Positions 24,961 to 33,850 of a DNA stretch of 43,268 nt are shown one piece after another. The notes under the pieces are model-generated. The model saw only the letters and a list, made by a program, of their open reading frames with translations. It made no database searches and had not been told where the DNA came from. Numbering within the stretch: the stretch's first letter is position 1; every line of letters begins with the position of its first letter. The position numbers and the translations under genes are program-made. Origin of the DNA: Gammaproteobacteria bacterium (GTDB lineage Bacteria > Pseudomonadota > Gammaproteobacteria > SZUA-152); NCBI GenBank assembly GCA_021648485.1, contig JAKISS010000024.1, forward strand, positions 1 through 43,268, in the 5' to 3' direction.

Positions 24961-27900
24961 ATGGAAAGTTTCGCGAAAATAATAAATAAATTATTTTGTG
25001 GCTTGCCGTTGGTCCAGATTATTTTGCCGGGTTTGTTCATCGTTGTAGTGAGTGGGTGCGGTGGTGGCGGTAGTAATAATGACAACGGTGGGAACGTAAC
25101 CCCACAAAGTCAGGTGACGGTTGCCGGTGTGGTTAGCGGCAGTGGCGGTTTGATTGACGTTACTGTGTCTTCCGGCGGTAAATCTGCGACGACGGATGCA
25201 AACGGTTTTTACGAGCTGGCCAATATTCCTGTTCCCTCTAGTGGCTCTGTTGTGCTGACCTATGAGAAGGAGGGTTATGCCACGTTTCAGCGTTCGTTGC
25301 CGGTTGCTGATGGTGAGACCTATGCGGTTGCGGCCAGCTTGCTGCAATATCATCACAGCGAATCGATGGATGCTGCGCAGAGCAATAATCTGATTGTCGC
25401 TGACCCCGATAATGTCACGGGCCATTCTCTGGCTGAAATATCATTTCCTGCCGGTAGCATGGCGAGCAGCGGTAATGTGACTGTTGAAGTGGCAGTGGGT
25501 GATCCGACCACTGAAGCCGGGCGACCGACCTTTCCGGGTGATTATATGGCGGCCAGTACCCTGGGAGGAGAAGTTGACACACCATTGGAAAGTGTCGTCT
25601 TCACCGAAATTACTGTCACCGATGCCAATGGTACGGAACTGACGCAGCTCAATGAGCCCGCCACAGTCACTGTGCGGTTACCGGATGCCCTGCAAAGTCA
25701 GTATTCGGTGGGTGATACCATCCCCTGGTGGTCTTATGATGAAAATACGGCCACCTGGGTGCGGGAAGATGCCAAGCCTGTCACTGCGGTGCGGGATGAT
25801 GCAGAAGTCATTGATTTGAATGGTATGCTTTATGCCCAGGCCGAGGTGACCCACTTTTCCTGGTGGAACGTGGATCTGCCGATGGACGAACATGCCTGCC
25901 TCTGCGTGACGGTGCAAGATGAAAATGATGCACCTGTGGTGGGTTCCTTATTGATTGCCGAGGGCGTCAGCTACAACGGCATGTCACGCCCGGCGCGTAC
26001 GGGCACGAATGGACGGGCTTGCGTCACGGTCAAGCGCAGCACGGCCAGTATCACCGAGCGTGTCAAACTGTATATCGAAAGCGGCGACGTTAAGTTTTAT
26101 TATGATGTTACCAGTGCCCTCGAAGGCAATGCGAACAGCAATGAAATATTCACGCCAACCACGCAAGGCAGCACGATCAGAAATACCGGTCAGTGTGTGG
26201 ATCTGGCAAACACCATTGGACAACGTTTCGATGGTGTTGTTAACGGCACAGTAACCAATGAAGGCTCCGGTGAGCCGATTGCTGGTTTCACCATTCTCAG
26301 CAACTTTGGGCCGACGGCAACTACCGATGCTGCGGGACGGTACAGCATGAATGTACCGCTGGGGGTTAATTTCTCATTGTTTGCCGTTAACCTGATTAGC
26401 CAGGCGGTGACAGTGACCAGTGCTGATACGCCCGTCAGTGTAAATTTCATCGTACCCAACCGGGTGCCGGAAATAACACAATTCACCCGTGTGCCGAATG
26501 GCATTGTGACAAACGGCCAGAATGTTACTCTGAGCGTGACGGCCACAGACCCTGATGGCGATCCCCTGAATTATGTTTGGGACACCACGGCAGGCAGCCT
26601 GAATCAGACAACAGGTAGCTCGGTGGTGTGGACGGCACCCGCCACGGGTTCGGGTACCGCGCAAACGACCGTTACCGTGACGGATGCAAACGGTGGGCAA
26701 ATCAGCCGGATGGCATCCATTGTGTTTGGTGAAACGCTGTCAGGAAATCGTCTGTCCTTTGTGATAAAAGATGATCTGAATAGTGATCAACCTGTGCAAG
26801 GTACGACTGTTGCCCTGTACAATGCGGACAATCGCACCATTGCGCAGACCATAATCAGTAACGCCAGTGGCGTGGTGGATTTTGGCGATATTGGCCGCAG
26901 CCGTGCCACCATTACCCTTGTCTATGAGGATGTTGGAAGGGGGCGTAATGTCGATACTTTTGTTGACGTTTTGGTGGCGGAAAACATTGTCTATTACCTG
27001 GATGATGATGTTGACCTGTTCGGTATTGGGAGCGAGGGTGATACCATCGCGAACATCGACCTGACTTTGAGCGACATTCCGCAGAATGCAAGTTTTACAG
27101 TAGTTGATCCTTTTTCGTTATTAGAAGCTTTTCAGGATCATTCAGCAGCTGGTGGATCGCTGAGCAATATCCCGGTGCGGGAGAGCAATTTGCAGAACGA
27201 TGGCACACTAAGCATGTTGGCCCTGACTTTTTCTGGTGAAATATTCTCCCCCAGCGGTAATCCGATGATTGCTTACAACTACCTGCTGGATCAAACTGTG
27301 GTGGATGGAGCAAGTTATAATATACCGCTTACTCGCAGTCCTCTGAGCCTGGGCTGGACGACCAATCCGGTAACATCACTGGAGTCTTTGTTTGTTCTCG
27401 GTGTGCGTGGTGGGCGCGGCTATTCCGTCGGGGCAAGCTATCCTGGTGCTCAGGCGATATCATCATCGGGCGTCATGCCCTTTGCCAACGAATTTCCCGT
27501 GGATTATTACTGGGTTTTCGCAGAGACAGGCTCTTTGGTGGACACAAAATTGTCCAGTTTTGTACGTTACAACATCCTGCCACAATCATTGGTGGTGGCA
27601 GTGCCTGATTCCAGTATTGATAGTTTTGACTACGCAGCGGCAACCCGCACATTTAACTGGGAGATAACGGGTAGTTCGCCACGCGACTCTGTTTCATTGA
27701 CCCTGATGAATTACGGCGATGCCGTCGGGCAGGGAACTGAATGGACGATATTGATGGCCGGAGATACATCCAGTTGGCAGGTTATGGATTTACCAGCACC
27801 GGCTAATACCTGGATTGATACTGCAAATATTATGAGTAATGTAGGTGAGGTCTTTGTCGGTGTTTGTGATTGGGATTTTGTCGATAGCATGGATCAGCCC

Positions 27901-28116
27901 GATAGCATGGATCAGCTATGGCAATTTTTTATCTCCGGTGAATCAATATTTGAGGCGTTCCAGTATAATTATTGTGGTGAGCGGGAATTGGCTGAAATGG
28001 TGGGTATTGGCAGCGTTGCACGCCAAGCAAAGGCGAGCAAGCCATCACAAGATGCCAGTATGCCAGGCCGACTCAATCTGCCGAGTAACAACCTGGGACA
28101 CTTACGCCGCCGTTAG
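24961..28116 (+). CDS. Large multidomain surface lipoprotein, adhesin-like
   Basis: A 1051-residue lipoprotein: signal peptide with lipobox VVSGC near residue 33, followed by a Gly/Asn-rich linker. From about 50 to 120 a carboxypeptidase-regulatory-like sandwich (VTVAGVVSGSGGLIDVTVSSGGKSATTDANGFYEL); about 150-310 a beta-rich block with FPAGSM, PTFPGDYMA and DTIPWWSYDENTATWVRE; a second regulatory-like domain near 425-480 (GTVTNEGSGEPIAGFTILS); and a PKD/Ig-like domain near 500-590 (TATDPDGDPLNYVWDTTAGS). The C-terminal third is unassigned. It contains a short DSMDQP duplication. The strong GGGGAG ribosome site supports the start. Likely surface-exposed; ligand unknown. Confidence 0.8.
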   Translation: MESFAKIINKLFCGLPLVQIILPGLFIVVVSGCGGGGSNNDNGGNVTPQSQVTVAGVVSGSGGLIDVTVSSGGKSATTDANGFYELANIPVPSSGSVVLTYEKEGYATFQRSLPVADGETYAVAASLLQYHHSESMDAAQSNNLIVADPDNVTGHSLAEISFPAGSMASSGNVTVEVAVGDPTTEAGRPTFPGDYMAASTLGGEVDTPLESVVFTEITVTDANGTELTQLNEPATVTVRLPDALQSQYSVGDTIPWWSYDENTATWVREDAKPVTAVRDDAEVIDLNGMLYAQAEVTHFSWWNVDLPMDEHACLCVTVQDENDAPVVGSLLIAEGVSYNGMSRPARTGTNGRACVTVKRSTASITERVKLYIESGDVKFYYDVTSALEGNANSNEIFTPTTQGSTIRNTGQCVDLANTIGQRFDGVVNGTVTNEGSGEPIAGFTILSNFGPTATTDAAGRYSMNVPLGVNFSLFAVNLISQAVTVTSADTPVSVNFIVPNRVPEITQFTRVPNGIVTNGQNVTLSVTATDPDGDPLNYVWDTTAGSLNQTTGSSVVWTAPATGSGTAQTTVTVTDANGGQISRMASIVFGETLSGNRLSFVIKDDLNSDQPVQGTTVALYNADNRTIAQTIISNASGVVDFGDIGRSRATITLVYEDVGRGRNVDTFVDVLVAENIVYYLDDDVDLFGIGSEGDTIANIDLTLSDIPQNASFTVVDPFSLLEAFQDHSAAGGSLSNIPVRESNLQNDGTLSMLALTFSGEIFSPSGNPMIAYNYLLDQTVVDGASYNIPLTRSPLSLGWTTNPVTSLESLFVLGVRGGRGYSVGASYPGAQAISSSGVMPFANEFPVDYYWVFAETGSLVDTKLSSFVRYNILPQSLVVAVPDSSIDSFDYAAATRTFNWEITGSSPRDSVSLTLMNYGDAVGQGTEWTILMAGDTSSWQVMDLPAPANTWIDTANIMSNVGEVFVGVCDWDFVDSMDQPDSMDQLWQFFISGESIFEAFQYNYCGERELAEMVGIGSVARQAKASKPSQDASMPGRLNLPSNNLGHLRRR
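27883..27916 (+). repeat. In-frame 18-base tandem duplication
   Basis: GATAGCATGGATCAGC occurs at 27883-27898 and again at 27901-27916, an 18-base period that encodes DSMDQP-DSMDQ within the large lipoprotein. It looks like a recent slippage event. Confidence 0.85.
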
Positions 28117-28139
28117 CGATTTAGTGACATAAATAAGCG

Positions 28140-28161
28140 AGGGTGGCCCTGAGGCCGCCCT
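28140..28161 (+). terminator. GC-rich hairpin after the large lipoprotein gene
   Basis: AGGGTGGCC (28140-28148) pairs with GGCCGCCCT (28153-28161) with one G-T wobble and a CTGA loop. It is followed by TGCTGTTTC, a poor T-run. It could be a terminator, or an attenuator before the next gene at 28198. Confidence 0.4.
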
Positions 28162-28197
28162 GTGCTGTTTCAAAACTATAAAATCGAGGTGCTATTG

Positions 28198-28773
28198 ATG
28201 AACGATTATAAACTTTCATTCTCTTTGTTCACATTTTTACCGCTTCTTTTATTAATATTGCTTGCTGGTTGCTCGGAAGAAGATCGGCAAGCGCTTGGGG
28301 CGTTATCGGATATGGCTAAAACTCTTGACGTTATTGGAGAAGCAGCACCTTCAACTTATAATGATAATTGTCTCGGACCACTGAGTGATTTCATTGATGT
28401 CACCACAAGCTCAGATCAACCCAGCATATCCAGTGCTGAGCAGTCGAAAGCAGTTGTGCTTTTGAATCGTTGTGTAGAGGAATTGCAGCTTGAAATTGAT
28501 TTAACCCGAAAGGAATATCCTGAAATTAACGAATTAACCGAGTGTAAAAAGAATCTGGACTCAATGATTGCCAGCAAGTCAGAGCAGCAAACGAAAATTA
28601 ACGAGTTTCAGTTTTTGCCAAATAATACAAGTCAGGATGGTTCTGCGGTTGCGTCAAGTTTTTTGGAAATATCTTTGGCAATGATAACGAAAGACTCACT
28701 TTTGGCTATGAACAGATTTTCGGTTTGCGCGTTAGAGAAAGTTGCGCCGGAGCAATTTGAACCGGCATCCTGA
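28198..28773 (+). CDS. Lipoprotein of unknown function
   Basis: A 191-residue protein with leader MNDYKLSFSLFTFLPLLLLILLAGC (lipobox LAGC). The mature region is mostly helical and acidic with four further cysteines (NDNCLG, LNRCVEE, TECKKN, SVCALE) that could form two disulfides. I do not recognise a family. The ATG at 28198 has GAGG about 10 bases upstream; a GTG at 28162 would only add a non-leader extension and overlap the hairpin. As a small Cys-rich periplasmic lipoprotein in an accessory block it could be an immunity or inhibitor protein, but there is no adjacent toxin. Confidence 0.6.
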   Translation: MNDYKLSFSLFTFLPLLLLILLAGCSEEDRQALGALSDMAKTLDVIGEAAPSTYNDNCLGPLSDFIDVTTSSDQPSISSAEQSKAVVLLNRCVEELQLEIDLTRKEYPEINELTECKKNLDSMIASKSEQQTKINEFQFLPNNTSQDGSAVASSFLEISLAMITKDSLLAMNRFSVCALEKVAPEQFEPAS

Positions 28774-28863
28774 GGTAATCGAGTCTCCCTTATTGCCGAA
28801 ACCAGTTTTTTCCGCATTCGACAAACTCAGTGGCTATGAAGGCATCATTCTGCCAGGTTAAGC

Positions 28864-28900
28864 AAGAGCCACCGACTATAGAATTTAATCAGTGGCTCTT
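28864..28900. terminator. Bidirectional hairpin between convergent lipoprotein genes
   Basis: A perfect 9-bp stem AAGAGCCAC (28864-28872) / GTGGCTCTT (28892-28900), 19-base loop. The T-run on the + strand is short (CTCTTTT) and the minus side reads GCTCTTGCTTAACC. It is placed between genes ending at 28773 (+) and 28911 (-). Confidence 0.5.
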
Positions 28901-28910
28901 TTGAGGCCAA

Positions 28911-30005
28911 TTATTCTCTGGTCGTTAACGTGTAACCTTCCGGAATTTCAAAAACGCTGTCATGTACAGGTTCAATGGCAATATTATTCACTTCGTAAAT
29001 ATAATGAAATATTGGCTCGTTGGGGTCAGGGGCGAACATGCTCTTTACTTTTTTACTGGCCATCTCTCCCACACTATCTTGAAGTGATCCCATTGGATTG
29101 GACCAGTCAAACCCCTTTTTCTCAGGGTTTTTTGCTATTTGTGCTTCCGGGCAGGCTTTTCTATCGATATACCAATCAACTTTAATCGATATCGGGTAGC
29201 CTTTGGCAGTTGCCAGTTTTTGGCTAACAGCATTATTCCATTTCTTGTTCTTTTTTGATGTATCACCAGAAAAAGCAGACAATGCATCAAAAATCTCATC
29301 CGAAAGTAGTAAAGACAAGGGGTTGTTATCTTTCTTCACTGCTTTCCGGTAGGCTCGTGTAGCTTCGTCCTGTATCTTCCAGGCTTCTTCCATAATTGTT
29401 GTTGGTGTAGTGTTCCAGAAGACCATTTTTAACGTGTTTTTATCTTTCCTGCCCTTTTCATCTTTATATTCAGTCTGCCATATTGCCTGATACTCTTTTG
29501 TTTCGTATCCGGAAATAATACGGGTTTCTCCTGTTTCCGTGACAGTGAAGTTGTTTTTACTAATGCTCAATGCGCATTCAGCATCGTCAGCTGGGTTGTA
29601 TTGAAACTCGCTTTCATCCTCATGTTTAACCTCACCCTCCTTTGTGCTAAGCAGTGCGAGTATATTTGTACTACACCCGTTCAGAGGACATTCCAAATAT
29701 TTTTTATCCGACAGAATCCAGCTTAGGTCTTTGTCCATACGAAATATAACGGTATCGTCGCCGCTGCCCAAGAGCTTTCTAGCCACCCAAGAGTCATACT
29801 TATGTTTATTGGAAATGTGCCTTTTGTCATGGCGTGTGTAAACGAGTTGTTCAAACGTAGAATCAGGCAATATCATGCCGCTGATAACACCGCTGGCTTT
29901 CAGAACAGCTGTTGGGTTTTTAGGGGTGGTATCAATCTTTTTTCCCGGCTGAGTGGCACACCCTGTCAGCAATAACATCGCTATGGTTAATCCTGTTTTT
30001 TTCAT
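28911..30005 (-). CDS. Lipoprotein of unknown function (364 aa)
   Basis: A 364-residue lipoprotein: leader MKKTGLTIAMLLLTGC with lipobox LTGC (Cys16). The mature protein is Lys-rich with segments such as RIISGYETKEYQAIWQTEYKDEKGR and VFWNTTPTTIMEEAWKIQDE, reminiscent of DUF4412-type periplasmic proteins that monitor a modified peptide, though I am not certain of the match. AGGAG sits 7-8 bases upstream of the start (30012-30016 on the opposite strand). It is transcribed toward the convergent 191-residue lipoprotein gene and separates the accessory block from lipB. Location: outer-membrane or periplasmic face. Confidence 0.65.
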   Translation of the reverse strand: MKKTGLTIAMLLLTGCATQPGKKIDTTPKNPTAVLKASGVISGMILPDSTFEQLVYTRHDKRHISNKHKYDSWVARKLLGSGDDTVIFRMDKDLSWILSDKKYLECPLNGCSTNILALLSTKEGEVKHEDESEFQYNPADDAECALSISKNNFTVTETGETRIISGYETKEYQAIWQTEYKDEKGRKDKNTLKMVFWNTTPTTIMEEAWKIQDEATRAYRKAVKKDNNPLSLLLSDEIFDALSAFSGDTSKKNKKWNNAVSQKLATAKGYPISIKVDWYIDRKACPEAQIAKNPEKKGFDWSNPMGSLQDSVGEMASKKVKSMFAPDPNEPIFHYIYEVNNIAIEPVHDSVFEIPEGYTLTTRE

Positions 30006-30336
30006 TCAATTTACTCCTTTGATATAATAATTCGGACGGTTTTTTGCGGTATATTTTTATATGAGTCATAGTCAAACTCTGAAAAATTCGGCTGTCTAAA
30101 GAGCGTTTAATAGCAGGTATTTTTCATATAGGGCGTAGTAAAAACTGCCCTGAATTTCAATGTCCAGTGTAAAAATACCTCAACAGTTATTTATGATTGG
30201 CCTATTTTTAGGGAAAATAGACATTGAAGTGATATTTCTACAGCCGGGTAACCTGGGGAAAAGTTAAACCTCGCTTATTTGTTGCAGTATTGCACGTAAG
30301 TCATCGTAAAATATTCGCACTTCGGATTGAAAGATT
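30006..30336. other. 331-base AT-rich intergenic region
   Basis: This region lies between the accessory lipoprotein and lipB, both on the minus strand. Apart from the promoter candidate at 30048-30075 and a few weak palindromes such as CCTATTTTTAGGG near 30201-30213, I see no gene. It is the likely right-hand junction of the insertion between lipB and lipA; no direct repeats or integrase remnants are evident. Confidence 0.5.
30048..30075 (-). promoter_or_regulatory. Candidate sigma-70 promoter of the 364-residue lipoprotein gene
   Basis: On the minus strand TTGACT (30075-30070), 16-base spacer, TATACC (30053-30048). It lies about 43 bases before the start codon. Confidence 0.35.
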
Positions 30337-30972
30337 TCACTCGGCTGCAAGCTGTTGTTTCAATTGTTGCACTAAAGCCTCGTTGATATCTTTAATATTG
30401 ATGTCGGGCAGCAGGTCTTGTAGTTGAACTGTCTTCAGTCCTGCGTAACCACAGGGATTGATGCGAGAAAAAGGTTCCAGGTTCATGTCCACATTGAGAC
30501 TGAGGCCGTGATAACAGCAGCCACGACGTATGCGTAAACCGAGGGCTGCAATTTTTGCGTCATCGACATAAATGCCGGGCGCACCTTCATGGCGTTGGCC
30601 GTGGATGCCGTTATTCTGTAACAGATCAATGATGGCCTGTTCGATTTTATGTACCAGTGTTTTTACGCCCAGTTCGCGGCGGCGCAAGTCTAACAATAAA
30701 TAGATTATCAGTTGTCCGGGGCCGTGATAGGTCACCTGTCCGCCACGGTCGCATTTTACCACCGGGATATCGCCAGGGGTGAGAATGTGTTCCAGTTTGC
30801 CATTGAGACCAAGGGTGAATACCGGGAGATGTTCCAGTAGCCAGATTTCATCAAGGGTGTCGGGTGTGCGAGTGTCGGTAAAGCGCTGCATGTCGTGCCA
30901 CACCTTCAGGTAATCCCGTAGGCCGAGGTGGCGGACAATGAAGTCTTTACCTGAAATACTGGAAAGATTCAC
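30337..30972 (-). CDS. lipB: Octanoyl-(acyl carrier protein):protein octanoyltransferase LipB
   Basis: Transfers octanoate from ACP to lipoyl domains, the first step of endogenous lipoate synthesis before LipA. The 211-residue product has [40 protein letters not shown] with catalytic Lys140 and INPCGYAGL with acyl-binding Cys174. The GTG start (30972) overlaps the ybeD stop as GTGA, so the gene is coupled to ybeD and dat. The canonical partner lipA lies beyond the 8.3-kb accessory block. Confidence 0.97.
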   Translation of the reverse strand: MNLSSISGKDFIVRHLGLRDYLKVWHDMQRFTDTRTPDTLDEIWLLEHLPVFTLGLNGKLEHILTPGDIPVVKCDRGGQVTYHGPGQLIIYLLLDLRRRELGVKTLVHKIEQAIIDLLQNNGIHGQRHEGAPGIYVDDAKIAALGLRIRRGCCYHGLSLNVDMNLEPFSRINPCGYAGLKTVQLQDLLPDINIKDINEALVQQLKQQLAAE

Positions 30973-31244
30973 AAGGCCATGAGCACCTGTTCGCAGGCGG
31001 TGAGGTCCAGATAAATGGCATCCAGTTGTGCGCGGCTTGTTGCGTTGATGGTAATGGTAACGGATACATATTTTCCGTTGCTGCTGGGGCGACTTTTCAG
31101 TGTGTGCTTTCCAGCCTCGGGGGCGTGACGCTGTACAATTTCCAGCACGGCCATATGCAAGGTTTCCGAGGCAAGTCCCATGGCCTTGATGGGGAATTCG
31201 CAGGGGAATTCCATGACAGGTTTATTGTCGTCCCGGTTGTCCAT
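30969..31244 (-). CDS. ybeD: DUF493 family protein YbeD
   Basis: A 91-residue ACT-like-fold protein usually found next to lipB (E. coli dacA-ybeD-lipB). Motifs: [59 protein letters not shown]. The ATG at 31244 follows the dat stop by one base. Longer in-frame readings start inside dat and are not supported. A regulatory role linked to lipoate synthesis or degradation is possible but unproven. Confidence 0.9.
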   Translation of the reverse strand: MDNRDDNKPVMEFPCEFPIKAMGLASETLHMAVLEIVQRHAPEAGKHTLKSRPSSNGKYVSVTITINATSRAQLDAIYLDLTACEQVLMAL

Positions 31245-31245
31245 T

Positions 31246-32097
31246 TTATTGGTCACGCAGTTGTTGTTTGTAGTCTTGATATAAGGCCAGCATGCGTTGA
31301 AACAAGGGGCCGGGCTGGCCGTTGGCAACAGGTGTATCATCCAGGCAAGTGACTGGCAGGATTTCCTTGGTGGATGAAGTAAGCCAAATTTCGTCAGCGT
31401 TGTGCAGCTCATCACGGCTGATATTTTTTTCACAATGGGGGATATTATTTGCGTTGGCCAGTTCCAGGATCAGGTCGCGGGTAATGCCCGGTAACAAAAA
31501 GGGTCCGGTGGGCGGGGTGGCCAGCATGCCGTCGCTAACGATAAACAGATTGCTGGCCGCACCTTCAGTGGCAAAGCCATCGCGGATCAAAATGGCCTCG
31601 GCGGCATTCTGATCCAGTGCCTCCTGGCGTAATAAAATATTCGGCAGCAGGCTGATGGCTTTGATGTGGCAGCGTTGCCAGCGGATGTCATCAAGGGTGA
31701 TGGCTGCGACACCGTGCTCACGAATGTGCTGACTGACGGGGTGCAACGGATTGCTCATGGCAAACACGGTAGGTACGGGGTCATCGGGCATGGCGTGGTC
31801 ACGCTGCGCGCTGCCGCGGGTGACTTGCAGGTAAAGTGATTGCTCATCCCCCTCATTTTGTGCGATGAGTTCGTTTAACATTGTGCCCCAGCCTGCGTGG
31901 CTCAATGGGTTAGGAATGCGCACGGCGCTGAGACTGTTTTGCAGGCGTTGCAAATGTTCACCAAGCCGAAACAGCTTGCCACCGTAAGCGGGGATAACTT
32001 CGTACACGCCGTCGCCAAAAATAAAACCGCGATCCAGTACCGGGACACAAGCCTGATCAGCGGGCAGGAATTCATTGTTGAGGTAGACGATGTTCAT
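31246..32097 (-). CDS. dat: D-amino-acid (D-alanine) aminotransferase
   Basis: PLP enzyme, fold type IV, interconverting D-alanine and 2-oxoglutarate with pyruvate and D-glutamate, supplying D-amino acids for peptidoglycan. The 283-residue product begins MNIVYLNNEF; FGDGVYEVI at 27-35, QVTRGSAQRDHAMP with the carboxylate-binding segment, catalytic Lys146 in CHIKAISLLPN, and EGAASNLFIV in the cofactor-binding region. Coupled to ybeD-lipB. Upstream (32098-32212, divergent) lies the accessory lysozyme gene that separates it from dacA. Confidence 0.93.
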   Translation of the reverse strand: MNIVYLNNEFLPADQACVPVLDRGFIFGDGVYEVIPAYGGKLFRLGEHLQRLQNSLSAVRIPNPLSHAGWGTMLNELIAQNEGDEQSLYLQVTRGSAQRDHAMPDDPVPTVFAMSNPLHPVSQHIREHGVAAITLDDIRWQRCHIKAISLLPNILLRQEALDQNAAEAILIRDGFATEGAASNLFIVSDGMLATPPTGPFLLPGITRDLILELANANNIPHCEKNISRDELHNADEIWLTSSTKEILPVTCLDDTPVANGQPGPLFQRMLALYQDYKQQLRDQ

Positions 32098-32212
32098 GAT
32101 GACAGAGTATAAAGGAAAAGGGCGGGATAAAAAATAATAGCGTCATTCCTGCTCATAAATGCGTTACATGATTTAATCAGTTGATTTTCATTTAAACGCG
32201 AGGATATAGGGT

Positions 32213-32983
32213 ATGAATAAAATAATTGCATCCGTAGGCCGGAATGGCATAAATCATTCAGTAGATGTTGTTCTTGTTCAAAGGCTTTTAAATGCTCAGA
32301 AAATCCCGGGAGAAATTACGCCGCTTAAAGAGGACGGCATCATCGGTAACAAAACAATATTTCGAATCGAACACTTTCAAAAAGATATTTTGAATATGAT
32401 TCATCCTGATGGTCATATAGACCCTGATGGGATAACTTTCAAAAAACTGGTGAGTGGTGCGGTCAGGCTTGGTGAAAAACCCGCCAGCACCTTTGATTTT
32501 AGTGATAAGGGCATAGACCTGTTAAAGTCCATAGAGCAATTATCCATCACACCTTATGATGATCAAACAGGTAAAAGTATAGCCGCATGGGTGAAAGGTG
32601 CCACTATTGGTTATGGACACCTTATTTCCAATGTCGAGTGGTCAAAATATAGAGATGGCATTACTCGGGAGCAGGCGTTTAGCCTGTTTAATGACGATCT
32701 TATTCCATATGTTAATACGGTTAAAACAAAAGTGACTGCCCGTATTATGCAAAATGAATTTGATGCTATGGTGATTCTTGCGTTTAATATCGGGCAAAAG
32801 GCTTTTACCCACTCATCAGTTCTGAAAATGGTGAATAACCCTGAACTTAAAACCACTTATAAAAACCTGGAAGATGCCTGGAAAGCCTGGAATAAATCTC
32901 AGGGCGTTATTAATAATGGCTTGATTAACAGAAGGCAGGCTGAGTGGGATATATACAGTAAGGGAATATATGAACAATGGTAA
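32213..32983 (+). CDS. GH24 lysozyme with N-terminal peptidoglycan-binding domain, candidate toxin
   Basis: A 256-residue protein. Residues about 1-85 form a PG_binding_1-like domain (VDVVLVQRLLNAQ, LKEDGIIGNKTIFRIEHFQ). Residues about 95-256 are a T4/phage-type lysozyme (muramidase): Glu108, Asp117 nine residues later, and Thr131 in TIGYGHL, matching the E-x8-D...T triad of T4 lysozyme, with FNIGQKAF and NRRQAEWDIY at the C-terminus. There is no signal peptide, and no holin, Rz or phage gene nearby. Together with the overlapping secreted LprI-type gene this suggests a type VI-type muramidase effector; an endolysin or domesticated phage enzyme is the alternative. The gene is divergent from dat. 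Confidence 0.85.
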   Translation: MNKIIASVGRNGINHSVDVVLVQRLLNAQKIPGEITPLKEDGIIGNKTIFRIEHFQKDILNMIHPDGHIDPDGITFKKLVSGAVRLGEKPASTFDFSDKGIDLLKSIEQLSITPYDDQTGKSIAAWVKGATIGYGHLISNVEWSKYRDGITREQAFSLFNDDLIPYVNTVKTKVTARIMQNEFDAMVILAFNIGQKAFTHSSVLKMVNNPELKTTYKNLEDAWKAWNKSQGVINNGLINRRQAEWDIYSKGIYEQW

Positions 32984-33453
32984 AAATAAACACAAAAAAT
33001 GTGTCTGAATGGGTGATGTTTTTTTTGCTGATTTTTTTTAGTGTGTTAATAAATCCGGTTCTTGCGATAGACAGCCCGGATGCACCTGATTTGATTGGTG
33101 AATTTGAAGCACGAGAGCAGGTGTTTTTAAAAGAAATTAATCATCCGCGCAATGGCGCAAGAGATTATTTGATCGCATATGATAATTATCAAAATTTTTT
33201 GGATGATGAAATGAATAAAGCTTATTATCTTGTTAAGTCCAGATTATCGGCGGAGCAGCAACAGAAATTAATTCATTCACAATGTAACTGGATGAAATTT
33301 CGCGATGCTGAGTTTGAACTGATAAAAAATACCTGGACCCGACAGGATTTTGGTAGCTCTGCGGGTATCTCACGGGGTAGTTATCGTTGCACCATTATAA
33401 GGAATCGCGTGTTGCAATTATTGCATTATGCTAAAAATTATTCGGGGGATTAA
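32977..33453 (+). CDS. LprI-family (PF07007) secreted lysozyme inhibitor, candidate immunity protein
   Basis: A 158-residue exported protein: hydrophobic leader EWVMFFLLIFFSVLINPVLA cut after VLA (about residue 30). The LprI domain (formerly DUF1311) covers about 55-150 with LSAEQQQKLIHSQCNWMKFRDAEFEL and the second Cys in SYRCTIIRNRVLQL; Cys103 and Cys138 probably form a disulfide. LprI proteins are known periplasmic lysozyme inhibitors. The ATG overlaps the lysozyme gene by 7 bases, with AGGGA at about 32961-32965. This is good evidence for a cognate toxin/immunity pair. Confidence 0.85.
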   Translation: MVKINTKNVSEWVMFFLLIFFSVLINPVLAIDSPDAPDLIGEFEAREQVFLKEINHPRNGARDYLIAYDNYQNFLDDEMNKAYYLVKSRLSAEQQQKLIHSQCNWMKFRDAEFELIKNTWTRQDFGSSAGISRGSYRCTIIRNRVLQLLHYAKNYSGD

Positions 33454-33532
33454 ATAGGTTCAGATTAATCTTGTTAAGTTAACAGGACAGATCACTATTT
33501 GTGGGAATATGGCTGCCTTGTCATTGTTTGCC

Positions 33533-33560
33533 GGGCGTATCGGTATACGCTCATTTTTTT
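33533..33560 (+). terminator. Rho-independent terminator of the lysozyme/LprI unit
   Basis: Stem 33533-33540 with 33545-33552 (GCGTAT-CGGT-ATACGC core, extended by a G-T and a G-C pair), followed by ATTTTTTT at 33553-33560. It lies 80 bases after the LprI stop. Confidence 0.75.
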
Positions 33561-33817
33561 CTCCTTCTCCTCCTTCCCGATACATTATCCTGCAAAAGGG
33601 AGCCTTGTCTGATATCGTATAAAAAATTTGAGAAATGAATTGATGGGAGTTAAGAGCTGCCACTGCTACACTAAAAGTCAATGAAGTTATACAACATCGA
33701 GCAACGATTCCATTATTCTTTCTTTTTATATATTGAAAATGATATGTGAGATATCAATAGCCACTAACCTGCAACAAGTCAGAAATTTGGCTTAACTTAA
33801 TCTCTTTGAGTTTAATT

Positions 33818-33850
33818 CCCCGCAGCTTGCTGCGGGGTTATTTATTTAAG
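33818..33850. terminator. Strong hairpin terminator near dacA 3' end
   Basis: CCCCGCAG/CTGCGGGG perfect stem (33818-33825 with 33830-33837; loop CTTG), followed on + by TTATTTATTTAAG and preceded by AATTAAA-type sequence on the minus strand. It is positioned 52 bases beyond the dacA stop, so it could terminate dacA, or residual read-through from the LprI side. Confidence 0.65.
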
